DNA from: Brugia malayi
Taxonomy: Eukaryota > Nematoda > Chromadorea > Rhabditida > Onchocercidae
Length of the DNA stretch: 64,000 nt
Direction of reading: 5' to 3'
Assembly (NCBI RefSeq): GCF_000002995.4
Contig: NW_025062479.1
Location: 4,087,221 to 4,151,220 of the forward strand
A program made the position numbers and the translations under genes. Below the pieces are notes generated by a model, which saw nothing but the letters and a program-made list of their open reading frames with translations, had not been told where the DNA came from and did no database searches. Below, piece after piece: positions 1 through 11,550 of this stretch. How positions within the stretch are numbered: the stretch's first letter is position 1; the number at the start of each line of letters is the position of its first letter.

Positions 1-90
1 TGCAACGTGATGTCCAGCTTGTTCGTCGGCTATTCAATATTTGAAAACAAAAAAAGCAAACGACGTTTGAGAGTGATATTGAGTGTTTAA
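1..90 (+). CDS. Possible 3' end of an upstream gene (partial)
   Basis: A reading frame is open from the first base to a TAA at 88-90 and gives 29 residues ending in a basic stretch (KKSKRRLRVILSV). Base composition is less AT-rich than the sequence that follows, which drops at once to typical non-coding DNA. This suggests the terminal exon of a gene lying to the left, but the frame is short and no splice acceptor can be checked outside the window. I do not recognise the peptide. Confidence 0.3.
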   Translation, partial: CNVMSSLFVGYSIFENKKSKRRLRVILSV

Positions 91-3000
91 AAAAGTGTCG
101 TATGATTTTCCGTACGTATGAAGACATCCCCTAATTTGTTTTCATGGTCTAATAAGTCTTTATCATTAAATTGTTACTTTAATTTTCACTATGCATTGCC
201 AGCCTTGCGGTCTATATAGTTTAAAATATATTCATATCTCCTATCTCTTCTTTTATGTCAAAGATATCACCAACTAACTTAATTTTTAGCTACTTAAACA
301 TTCCTTAAACATTAGTTATTTAGTGCGGGGCAGTGCAAAGGCAGCAAAAAATTATGTCTTAAAAGGGTGAAATGTCAAAGGATCATAAATCATCTGAAAT
401 GTTTAAAAATTATGTTTATTATATAATATATAGCATTTCTCAGCTGTAAGATATTTTTTTTTTTTCCTTTTTCCATGATTTTCATTTTTTTCTGCATCAA
501 GGGTGAAGTGTTCGTTTGTAAATTTTGTCTTTTTAAACTGATATAAAGGTAGGAAAATGATAATAAACTTCGAAGAACTGACAAGGGCAAGAGCCGAAGA
601 AAGAAGACCATGAGTGGATTAACCTGAGTTTTGTCCTTTCCAGAAGTATTTAGTGCCACTTTATGTTGTTTTTTCTAATATTTCATTTAATCGGCTTGTC
701 GCCAACATGATAATTAGTCTTTGTTGCCCACCTGTATTTACGTCAGCAATTATTACTGCCAATTTGATTGATTTATTCATGATTTAGAAATTTTGTGTTT
801 TCTATTTCTTACGTTACATTTTGCTCCTTTGATTTTGTATTCCGATTAAGAATAACACTTTTCATATTGTCTTCTTTGGTAGTGCTGTTTGGTCTCTTTC
901 TTTTAAATTGTGCGAATGTTATATGATAGTTGAAAAGTAAACACAAAACATTTGATAGTAAAACACAAACGTTTTCATCAGAACAAAGCAAATAAGATGT
1001 GTAGGGGGAATTCGAAATGAAGGAAAGTTTCAGAAGTTTGCTTGAATGTGTCCATACTTCTGCTTCGCAGTGTTCTTTTTTTTTTAATTTTCCCCTGCAT
1101 AATATAGATATAAGATGACTGGCTAGTTTGTTGTCGAGATTGTTATTGAATTTATTTTCTGTTCATTCGCATGACCGCAAGATTTTATTGAAAAATAATT
1201 TTTTTTTAAAATTACGATGCAGTGCCAACTGAATGTGACCACAGACATTTGGGAGTTGCGTGTTTGTGTGTATTTTATCACTCTTCAAATATCTGTGATC
1301 AATTTGAACATTGGAAGGTCAATTAACTTAATCTGATCATTGAAAAAGTTAACTTTACTCAATATCTTATATTGTTTCATTTTTAAATTTGCTATTTTGT
1401 CAGGAAAAAATTCCGAACAAAATTTTGGCAAAAAATTTAAACTTATAAAAATAATGGATTCAGGTGAGTATTGTAAAGCGACCAGTATGACCAATTTTTT
1501 TCAGAGATCCTTGAATATTATTAAAAAACGAAATGAAAAATTAAGTTGAAACACTAGCCTTTGAATTGCTAGCGTAAAGCTTAGAGAGTGTTCTGACGAC
1601 AAATGATTTATTTCAGGTACGCTCCAATTTGTTTGTGAGACTTTCACTTCTGCCAGGAAGTTGCTGTGTAATAACACATTTCGTTCTCACATGTGTTTGT
1701 GAGCAGAATTTTTTCTAACCAGTTTATTTTTCTTTTTACTTCTGCTTCAGATAATATAAGGAGTATAAGAGTAAAAGCAGTATTTTAAGTTTTGTGAAAA
1801 GAAGTATCGCTGAAAGTAATGTATTTGAATGCTGATATGTCCATATTTGATCATGGTCAAGCAGAAACGTTGAAAATTTGTTATCTGTGTTGATTTATTA
1901 TCATTATCTGTTAATCCCAATAAACCAGGTTATCTCCAGCGCGCCTTTATTTATTTCTGGGACGGAGAAATAAATAGAATTGCCGAAGGAATAATGTGCA
2001 AGTTACTGGCTGCTCGTTCCATGGATTTGGCACTTCGATTATTCACACGTCTGGGTATCAAATTTTAGTTGGTATAATTTATTCAAAAATTGTCAATGCA
2101 AAGAGTAAGAAAGGATAAATGGACAAACATTTTATGACCCCTATAATATGAAAAAGCTATTCAGATTTTTTGAATTTCTTTTCAAGACTTAAAATTTTTC
2201 AAAAATTACAATATTTGTGATAAGCCATTTCCAGATCTGGGAAAAAGATAACACACCTAAGGTATTAATTTATATTCTTCATCTATTTGTTTAAGAAAGT
2301 AGAAACTGCACAGTTTATTGTTGGACTTTGATTCATAAAGTGAAGTGAACACTGCTCTATTGTGAGCCAAAATTTCCTTTTCTAGAGAAAAAATAATACT
2401 AACATATCGTTCTCTAATATTATAATCTGTATTCCACATTTTTCTGGAAGTGTATTTTGATTTTTATTTTCTCAATGAATTAATTGTAATGGAAACTTGC
2501 TAAATACTTCATTATGACATAATGTAAGGCATGGAAGAGTTCGGGTTGAATGTTCAACAGATCATTAACATAGATCATTTCCTAGATATTCCCCATATCC
2601 TTTACAAAAATTTTTGAGGTCTGTTACACACACTGCTGAAAATTCAAAGATTTTGGAGTAATGTCAAACATTTGCATCATGAGCAAGATGGATGACGTCG
2701 CGATGTTACAAAATCGGAGTATATTTACATGCAGATTTCATGCGTACTTTATTTTGTTCTTCACATCACCACGTTGTGTTGTAGTTGTTAATATAAAACT
2801 GAAAAATGATATTTTATTCGTTTAAGTATATGCGTACGTTTGTGTGTGCAAAAATTGTGTTTTTGTCATGTCAAATAAAACATGATTTTGTTATCCATGC
2901 TTTTGGGTCATAATTCTGCTGCCTTCCCTCTAATGATGTAATGATTAAAATTCCTTATGGGAATGACTTATCAAATTGCTGCAAAACTTTCAGACAAATA

Positions 3001-3207
3001 ATGAGAGGATTTTAAGAGAAAAATAGATCATTTGCCCTGAGAGAACAGAACAAGAGTGGCTTTTATCTTTTCTTTATGTCATCGTTTTTATTTTGGTAGC
3101 TGTCTGTTTTAATAATTGCTGTTTTTTGTCATGAAACATGCAACTGAGCGTGCATTGAGAATGCAAGCACCATTAAATTGAACAATCGGAATTCAGCGTG
3201 TTGTGCG
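91..3207. other. Non-coding stretch, no gene seen
   Basis: AT-rich sequence with poly-T runs and only short frames (under 90 codons) of low-complexity composition on both strands. I found no exon chain with matching splice phases. The last part is the presumed 5' flank of the transporter gene; a TTCAG at 3192-3196, 11 bases before its ATG, could be a spliced-leader acceptor. Confidence 0.5.
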
Positions 3208-6200
3208 ATGAAAAATGAAAAGGATTGTTTGGCAGCAGATGGAGTTTTAATTAGGGGTAGCAGTTCGAAAACGAACAGCGGTCTACCAATATCTCCACCA
3301 GATGGTTCGATTTCTATGAAAATTTATTTTATTGTTTTTCTATAACTAAATCTTATTACGAACTTATTTCCCACAATTTATTCTCCACAAATTTATTTGT
3401 TACAGCTACATAGTCAGAGCACTATTTGCTTTAATATTTTCCGATACACTAAATTAAATACCAAGAATTGCAGGTGGGTATGGTTGGGTTATCGTACTTG
3501 CTTCATTTTTTGCCAATGTTATTGTGGATGGAATTATTTATTCGATTGGCGAAACACTTGTTGAAATTTGGGAGCAGGATTTTAGAACAACAGCTATGCA
3601 AGCATCTATTGTGCAGTCATTACTTACTGGATTTTACTTTCTTGCAGGTGTCTCGTTTTTTTATGACCACTTTTTTCTTGACATTAGCAGGAAACACAAA
3701 CCACTAACACAGCATTTATTCGCAACGGCTTGGACTAAGATGCTGATTGCTTTTCGAAAAGCTTTTTTCATCATAGATGTAGTAATGAATATCCAGGAAT
3801 TCTGATTTTATTTCTTTTGTTGACATTCATAATCGTATTAATTGCTTTTAAGGTCCGATGGCAAGTGGGCTTACAAATTTATTTGGATGTCGCTTGGTTG
3901 TCATAGCTGGTTCTATTACAACATTTGTTGGTTTCATTTTATCTTCCATCGTACCAACACTTTCATTGCTTTACATCACGTTCGGTATTATTGGAGGTAA
4001 AATATAACACTTCATAGAAAAAATAAAAAATATTCTAGAAATGAAACAAGCGAGTCTTTGTTATGAAAAACTTCAAATTTTTTAACTTTGCCTTATCAAT
4101 AATTTCAAACTTATGAGGAAGAATTTTGCATGACATTAATTCATAGATGTTACCACAACCTTGGAACACAATTTTCGGAAATTTGTTGACATTTGATTGC
4201 TTTCTATATGCAAATCAAATAAATCGATTGTAGTCGAGTTTTTTACGGTCGACGAATTCAGGAATTGGCTTTGGACTTGTTTATTTGCCATCAATATTGG
4301 TTGTGAATCAGTACTTTGAGAAACGAAGAGCCCTCGCTATGGGAATAGCTGTATGTGGTTCAGGTATTGGTACCACCGTATTTTCACAGGTTTGTCATCT
4401 TAATAAAGAACTGCAGTATCATTTAACTTAATTTCCATTCACCGTATTAAAGCTTACTTTCAGACTATCAAAAGATTAAATTTTCCTGGAACTCGATAGT
4501 CATTTTCAGTTTCGTATACATTTCAGTTATTTCCATTTTTACTAGAAGTTTGTGAAAACAATTGGAGGCATTTTCTCGTTTATGCAGCATTTATTACACT
4601 TCTGTCTGTCTTATGTGGTTTGTGTTATCGAAAAATACCGTTAGAAATACCGTCGGAAGATAATGAGGTTTGTGTACTTAGCATTTGTTGATAAATAATA
4701 CAAAATAATTTTATAAATAGTATAAAATTATTTTGTTTTCAATTTTGAAATGGAAATTAAATTATAAGTTGAGATCGTAAATTGATGTGTTAATATCTTT
4801 TGTTGGGCAATACCTGGACAACATCCCATGCAGAAAACCGACTAACAGCAACTGGATCTTATTCATAATCGTAAACCAAATTCTAATTCACAAAAAATTT
4901 AGCGATGCTGACGATTGAAGCTAATAATATCCTCTTGACCTATTACTGCGTGTTTTTTAAAGTTTAAAGGTTTTGAAGGTTGAAAGGATTCATCAGTTAT
5001 CCTTGGAATATTGGTTAACTAAGAAAGGGCCATTCACGTTAAGATATTGTTTGCTGAGATATATAAATTCAAAAATTTTTGAAACATCATGCAGAAACTA
5101 AGAAGCTTCATGGAACTGTCGATCGAAATTTAATCTAATAATTTATACATGTAATAATTTGGGAAAGCTAGTAATAATTGTTATTAATGACTTACCAAAG
5201 AATGTGAATTTTTTTGTCAAGGATAATCCAAATCAGATATCTAAATGAAACACTGATTTGTGTTCTGTCTTTATGAAGGTTGTGTTTGGTTTCTTTTTTT
5301 TTTCTTTGTATTTTAAACAATTAACCTTTTATTTTACTGGATTAATATTTGAAACAGAATTTTAAACCGACTTATTCCGTTAAATAGCTATCCAGGCTGT
5401 TATTTCATTTCGCAGTCTAAAATACATATCAAGAATCGGCCTTAAATTACAAATCGAGTGTGAAAATATTTCTTTCCGGGAAGTTTTGTCATATAAAAAC
5501 CAACTGAATGCATGTAACAATGGAATTTATTACTAGATTCAAGTAAATGTGATCTAATGAAGCCAAATGTTTATATTTTAGTTAATCGATATGTTAACAT
5601 TTCAAAAATACTGTTCATAAATTTAAGTGATTTATTTTAATACATGCAAATAGATACAGTGACAGTAGGTACTGAAAGCTTATAAAAGTTCTGAACGAAC
5701 TATATTATGTTGTGTACTAAAGTGCTGTACTAAAGCTGAAGAACTAAAATAAATAAACTGAAGAACTGTTTTTCTGTGAATTCTTGTACTTAATTAGTAG
5801 ATTACAGTTCATACACAAATGATAACACAAATGAAATGGTTATCAATTTTTCTCTTTGCTTTCGATTATTTAGGGAAACTTAAAATTTGTTTGCATTTTT
5901 CTGTTTTTTATGTATTTATTAAAAGTATCTAAAGTTGTGGTACTAATATGATGGAATGAATTTCTCTGTTAAGGATAAAAGAATGAAATCTGATTCTGAT
6001 TCGTCCTATGAAGGAAACGATGGACATGACAGTTTGTCTTCACAGCTCACTATCAACCATTCAATATCTATGAGTAGTCTGCAAGGAAAAGTGTTTCGTT
6101 AGTATTCCTTTTTTTTTTCTGTTATTATAAATAAGAAACTCGTTAACTTGAGAATGCAACATTTAGTTAGAAATCCAATGTCTCCATATTTCCTGTAATT

Positions 6201-7944
6201 AAAGTGATTAAGCTTATGAAAGAAATTTTATAGAAATCTTACATTTTTAAAAGTTATTGATTAAATTGGCAAAGTTTTTCTACAGAGAACTCTACAATTC
6301 TTCTACCATCGAATTCTGTCTAGACATCCTTTCATTTATTTTGCACTTATAAAATTTGCAGAAGATGAAGCCGAAGAAATGACTGGTAATTATTTAATGA
6401 TGATTTCAAGAACGACGACACAAGTACCGTTGCAAAAATCTAGAAAGGCATTTCCTTTACAAAACGTGAGTCCCAGTTACACCATGCACAATAAAGCAGA
6501 AATTTATTTGCAATAGGAAGTTTTATTTGGTCACTGTAAAAACTTTTCACTGTCTCTTAATATTAGTTATATTGCTTAAATTACTCTACGGTCAAGTCTT
6601 TACGTACAACACTTTGATTATAAAGTATGTCGTTCACATGCTCTTTTTCTAATTTCGATAATGGAGTAATGAATTAAATAGATTCTCAGATTTTGCGTTC
6701 AATGATTGATACAAGTTTGCTGTCAGATCCGAGCTTTATATTGATTGCAATCACCGCTTTTCTGACACTTTGTTGTCTCTTTGTTCCGTTCATTTTTCTT
6801 GGCAAGCAGGCTCGTTTTTTTTTATGTTATAAAATTCTATATTAAAAACAATTATGTTTTATTTTATCACAATATTTTTTTTTTCTTTTGAAGAGTCTGA
6901 CATATGCAATAGGAGTTTTCAGGCAATTAAAGTAGGTGCGACTTCAAGCCAGCAATCATATTTATTATTTGTTATAGGGCTTGTTAATATCTTTGGACGA
7001 ATATTATGCGGGTTCGTTTATTCATTTGTTTCTTTTATGCATTTTTTCATTTACTGATTTATCCATTTATTTACTCCTTCTGTTCGCGTATTGCTTATTT
7101 GTCTGACAAATGTGCATTTATTGTAGGCTAATATCGGATTTACCAAACGTAGATCCGTTATTTATTCATAATCTGGGCATAATCATTGGCGGTCTAGCAA
7201 CTTGCATCGTACCATTACTAACACAATATTGGATGTATGTAGTATATACAATACCGTTTGCATGGAGTGTTGGTATGAACTCATTCTTAAGCTTCTAATC
7301 TTAGAGCTAGAAATTTGTAATGTAATAATGAGAAAATGTAGTACGTTAAGCACTACCATTCATTTCTTTTCACAGTACAAACTTAAATTAAATGAATCAG
7401 AATAAGCTTGCAGCATGTTTCTCATCACTTCGTGCCATTATTTGTATTGAATTACTCGGTTTGGAAAAGTTTTCTAATGCTTTTGGGATGATGATGCTCT
7501 CTATGGGCATTGCTGCTTTAATTGGTCCACCACTTGCTGGTAAATATCATTAAAATTTCTGGCAGTAGTAGTAAAATGAAAAGGCCAAAAAAGTCCAAAG
7601 TAACTAAGATTATAGATGAATCGGAAGATAGAGTTAGACGATTTACATTCCAAAAGACTATGGATAGATAAAAGAGTACAGAGATTTTCAGAGTTTATTT
7701 TATGAGTAATGAATTGGCGCAAATTGCTTTCAAAATATATCGCAATAAAGTTATTGCAGCGCTATTTAAAGATCTAAGCGGGAATTTCGATCTGTCATTT
7801 TACGTAATGGGTTCATTGCTAACACTGAGTGGAGTGCTTTGCATACCACTTCGAATAGTCAAATCACGCATATCAAATCCAAGATTGCCGAGAAATACCA
7901 GACAATCAGGGCTGCAGTCCATGAATATAACAGAACGATTTTGA
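3208..7944 (+). CDS. SLC16 / monocarboxylate-transporter-like MFS carrier
   Basis: Twelve exons join in frame into 532 residues: 3208-3304, 3474-3647, 3853-3996, 4262-4389, 4527-4667, 5974-6097, 6362-6465, 6690-6813, 6894-7011, 7127-7272, 7414-7539 and 7772-7944. The N-terminus carries the SLC16 signature PPDGGYGWVIV across the first splice junction, leading into membrane segment 1. Further segments follow, with loop motifs such as NQYFEKRRALAMG and GSGIGTTVFSQ after segments 4 and 5. A long Ser/Asp-rich cytosolic loop (exons 6-7) separates the two six-helix halves, as in SLC16. The family moves lactate, pyruvate, ketone bodies, thyroid hormone or aromatic amino acids across the plasma membrane; the substrate cannot be told here. 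The start is the ATG that begins the PPDGG-containing exon. Junctions 8/9 (donor CGTTTTT) and 5/6 (acceptor GTTAAG) are the weakest. AATAAA lies at 8231-8236. Confidence 0.88.
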
Positions 7945-8874
7945 AAAATTCCGTGGGAATTGTTGTGACACTATAACGAATGCTTTTTTATTGCTTCTGC
8001 AACGTTATATGGTCTATTGCTTTTTAGGAACTAATTTTCCCTAACGAAAAAAGAATGAAAAGTAAGATTGAAATTTTTCAAAAAACAAAAAAAAACAACT
8101 GCCTTCACTTTTCTCACTTTAGTATCTTTTGCTCGACTCACAAAAATAACAGTGTCCAGTATTTGTAGATTTAGAAATCTTTAGATAGCGGTGAAATCAA
8201 TTCCAGTTACAATTTATTCGTTTCCGGTGCAATAAAATTGTGTATCTAACGGCAATTTTGTAACTTCATTATAGTTAAGCAACAGCACATGTTAATGTCA
8301 TTAAAAGACGAGGAGAGGGAGAGAGAGAAGTCGATGGATAGTATTTACATCACCTGGGTAATTTCTCGAATACATTAAAAAAACTACACTATTATTATTT
8401 GGTTTCGTGATCCATTATAACTCATTTTTTCATGTTTAGAAGAATTCAGTTAAGTTCAAACTCACTGATTAAATTTTTCGGCACCTAAAGCATAGTACAA
8501 AAGACAAAATTTTTTCTAAATGTCTAAGGTTTTTGGAAGTATCACCCAAAAATCCAGAGACAGATTTAATGAATTATATCTGTCTGATGCAACTCATCAT
8601 TCAGAAAAAGAATGAGTTAACTTTTGTGGAACATATCATCATCTGTGACAATCAAATTTGAGTCTATCCAATTCAGCATTAAAGAGTTCGAGAATTTGCA
8701 ACAATTCTTTCATACACTGAACAGAATAAAGAATTTATGTGAGAAGAATAACACAGTCAATACAAACATAAATTCGGGTTGAATACAAACATAAACTCGG
8801 ATTGAATAGTGCCAAATTACAGCCTTATAGATTTCATTGATGGAACTGGGATATTTATAATTTTTCGAGCTAAA
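7945..8874. other. Convergent 3' flanks with a short tandem repeat
   Basis: This gap holds the 3' untranslated region of the transporter (AATAAA at 8231-8236) and that of the ion-channel gene on the opposite strand; the two genes converge here. A 23-bp unit is repeated twice in tandem at 8759-8781 and 8782-8804 with two mismatches (unit begins AATACAAACATAAA). No coding exon was seen. Confidence 0.5.
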
Positions 8875-11550
8875 TCAACAAAACAACAAAACAGCGTTTA
8901 GGAGAGTATGAAGGGTAAATAAAATCCGGAGTATTTTCTCGATTTTCTGCATCCTGGAACATCTGGATATTTCTTTTCCACCGATAGAATGATTATATTT
9001 ATAAGTTATTGCCACACGGTAAATAATTAATGCCAACGTTTCTGCTAGCATTATAGTAGCCATTTTTGCTGCAATATTTTGGATTTTAAAGCAGAACAAT
9101 CATATTTAGAAAATTATAAGTGGAATCTCATGGTGTTTTTATAACGCTTGCTATAAAACAATCCATTCTCATCTCTTCAAAAAAGTGGAATGAGATTGTA
9201 CAACGCAACATACCACAGAAAGGAGTATTCTTCTGGTCAGGTGGTAACCTCTTCAGCATCTGAGTGTAATTCAGAATCTGTACGGCAAAACATAACAGAA
9301 GCCATATAATGGAACTGGGGGGAGATACGACTGTTCCTACCATAAAAGTTATCCTGAAATTAGAAGACAAAAGTGCTACCTATGATACTTACAATTGACT
9401 GCATTAACTTACACAGCTGAAACTTCAAATATAATTGTATTTATTTTGATTTCCAAATTCCTGTGTCCGAGGAAGTTCGTAAAGGTTTCCGACAGGAAGA
9501 AAGCAATAATATCATCAGTAACTGTGTCTGGAACTTGATGCCATCTTCAGCAGTTTCAAAATTTTTAAATGGAATCGAGTTAATCACAGTGTCAAAAACA
9601 AACGAAAATTACTGAATCTCTGACAAAATAAAAAATTCTACAAGAAATAAAAAGACTAACGTTGCCAAACAAAATAATGGTAAAGCGATTGTCACCGAAT
9701 AGTAATAAACGATTCTGCGAAATTTTATCTCAAAACGTATTATTGAACGCATCATTTCAGGTCGTTCTCTTAAATAATATAAATAAAAAATGTCATTTTT
9801 GTTTGAAATAAAAACTCTTTTGTGAATATAAGTAGAAATTAACTTAAAAAAAGAAATATGGAACCGACGCGCTTTCATTGGCAGTAATTTTGCCCAGTGG
9901 AAGGATAAAGAGCAACGCTGCGGATAGATTCGTAACTTCAAATTCACCAGATCGGATGGTCCGCAGTTCATTTATCAAACTACCGAATATATCCGATTTC
10001 TTTGTTAATGATGTCCATCTTGAGAATTTCAATCTGTAAGCTTTTTTATCTGTTACTGAAATAGTAATTTATTCTACACTGAATCAGCTGCCAACCGAAT
10101 TAATATGAATACTGAAATGAATCTTGCAATTTATTCAAAACCCCATTTGGGAACTAATTTCTTAAAATTAGTAATGGAATAAAAATATATCTTTAAGCTG
10201 TTCAGTCATTTCCTCTAGAAATGGATTCAAACGAAGTATGCTTTCAGAATAAACAAAACGCAGTTCCGCTGGCTGTGCAACATAATTACATTTCACAACT
10301 TCAAAGATCATCGTTAAAGTAAAGCAGCACTTGGACAATGGTAATGGTGTGAACATAGTTAATAAACAACTGTGAACATCATTTGGATATGCACTGAAAT
10401 CCAAAGAACATGTTGAGCGAATTGTTAGCATCACCTAAACGATATGCTTTAAAACGTACCTTTGATTCAAGTGCTTTCACTAATGTACGAAGCTTTTAAG
10501 TTTCTTATATATGTCATAGGAAAAGAAATTTTAATAGAATTTTGGACCTTCAATTTTTCGACTGAAGAGAACAATTGGTATCACTTAACCTTCGATAAAT
10601 ACTCTGATAAAAATATTAAATGTCCAGAAATCGATTTTTTTACCTGTGCATAAACTGCTCCATTACTGATCAGCGTTACTTGGGTATTGAAATATTGCAT
10701 TGCCTGGTCATTCCTCAGTTTCCTGTAATTCAACTCTTAATATATTCATAGTTTAGAAAAAAAAATAGAACAGATCAACACAGTCTGTATTTGATTCGTA
10801 ACTGTTGACGTTCGGTTCGCGTGCTTTAAAAACCACATAAGAATAATAAGGAAAAACAGTTAAGTGCATACGGATCTTAATACGTTATTTTTCAAAAAAA
10901 GGTATACTTAAATTTCAGTAAAATGAACTGCAGGGAACCACATTCTTGGTAAATCACTTTTTTGTCGTACGATTTTGCCAACATTACCGTAATCTCGCGG
11001 TTCCCAAACAATTCTTTTATCAGTCCAGTGCTACAAAATACATCAAATTTTAGAAATTTTACTGACTGAGAGTTGCGGAAAGCAAGAAAAACTCAAACTT
11101 ACAAACAACATGCTACAATGCATATCGATCAACTGCTGCTTTTGATTCTGAAGAAGATAAAACATGTATTTAAATATAATGGGAAATTAATAAATATGTT
11201 TTAAAACGATAAAATAAAATATGTTAGCAATGAAACAAACAAGTTGTTCGATGTGGTCAATAAACATGAAGGGTAAGACAATAGTTGGTGACTCCGAGGG
11301 CGAAGAATAATCATAGCTTTCCTTTTTGAATATTTTTTTCAGCAGTATTTTCTCATTTTCAGCCATTTTCTGCAAGTTTCATAAAAATTCTTTTTAAAAA
11401 CATATTTGATCAAGCGTAAATATAAACCTGAAAAGTTTTTAATTAAGAATCCTATCTAAATTAATTAAGAAGTCATACCTGAATGGTTGTGATTTGTTGG
11501 CTAAATGTCGATAAGAACAGCAGGTATAGAAAGATTAATATGGAAGTCAT
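8875..11550 (-). CDS. Divergent Cys-loop ligand-gated ion channel subunit
   Basis: The gene is read on the minus strand. Exon 1 (11479-11550) encodes a signal peptide, MTSILIFLYLLFLSTFSQQ. Exons at 11241-11369 and 11103-11147 join in phase. Next comes an exon beginning HWTDKRIVWEP near 11031, then 10644-10722 (RNDQAMQYFNTQVTLISNG), then one starting at 10434. That last exon has a canonical 13-residue Cys-loop, C-SLDFSAYPNDVHS-C. Later frames give the end of the extracellular domain (GEFEVTNLS, near 9940), transmembrane helix 1 (RRIVYYYSVTIALPLF, near 9690), a post-TM3 stretch (ILNYTQMLKRLPPDQ, near 9250) and a hydrophobic C-terminus ending at 8875. The family forms pentameric neurotransmitter-gated channels at the plasma membrane. 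Several junctions, notably the exon-4 donor near 10.9 kb and the TM2 region near 9.5 kb, could not be joined cleanly. The ligand and ion selectivity are unknown, and a decaying gene is possible. A TGCAG one base before the ATG may be a spliced-leader acceptor. Confidence 0.75.
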
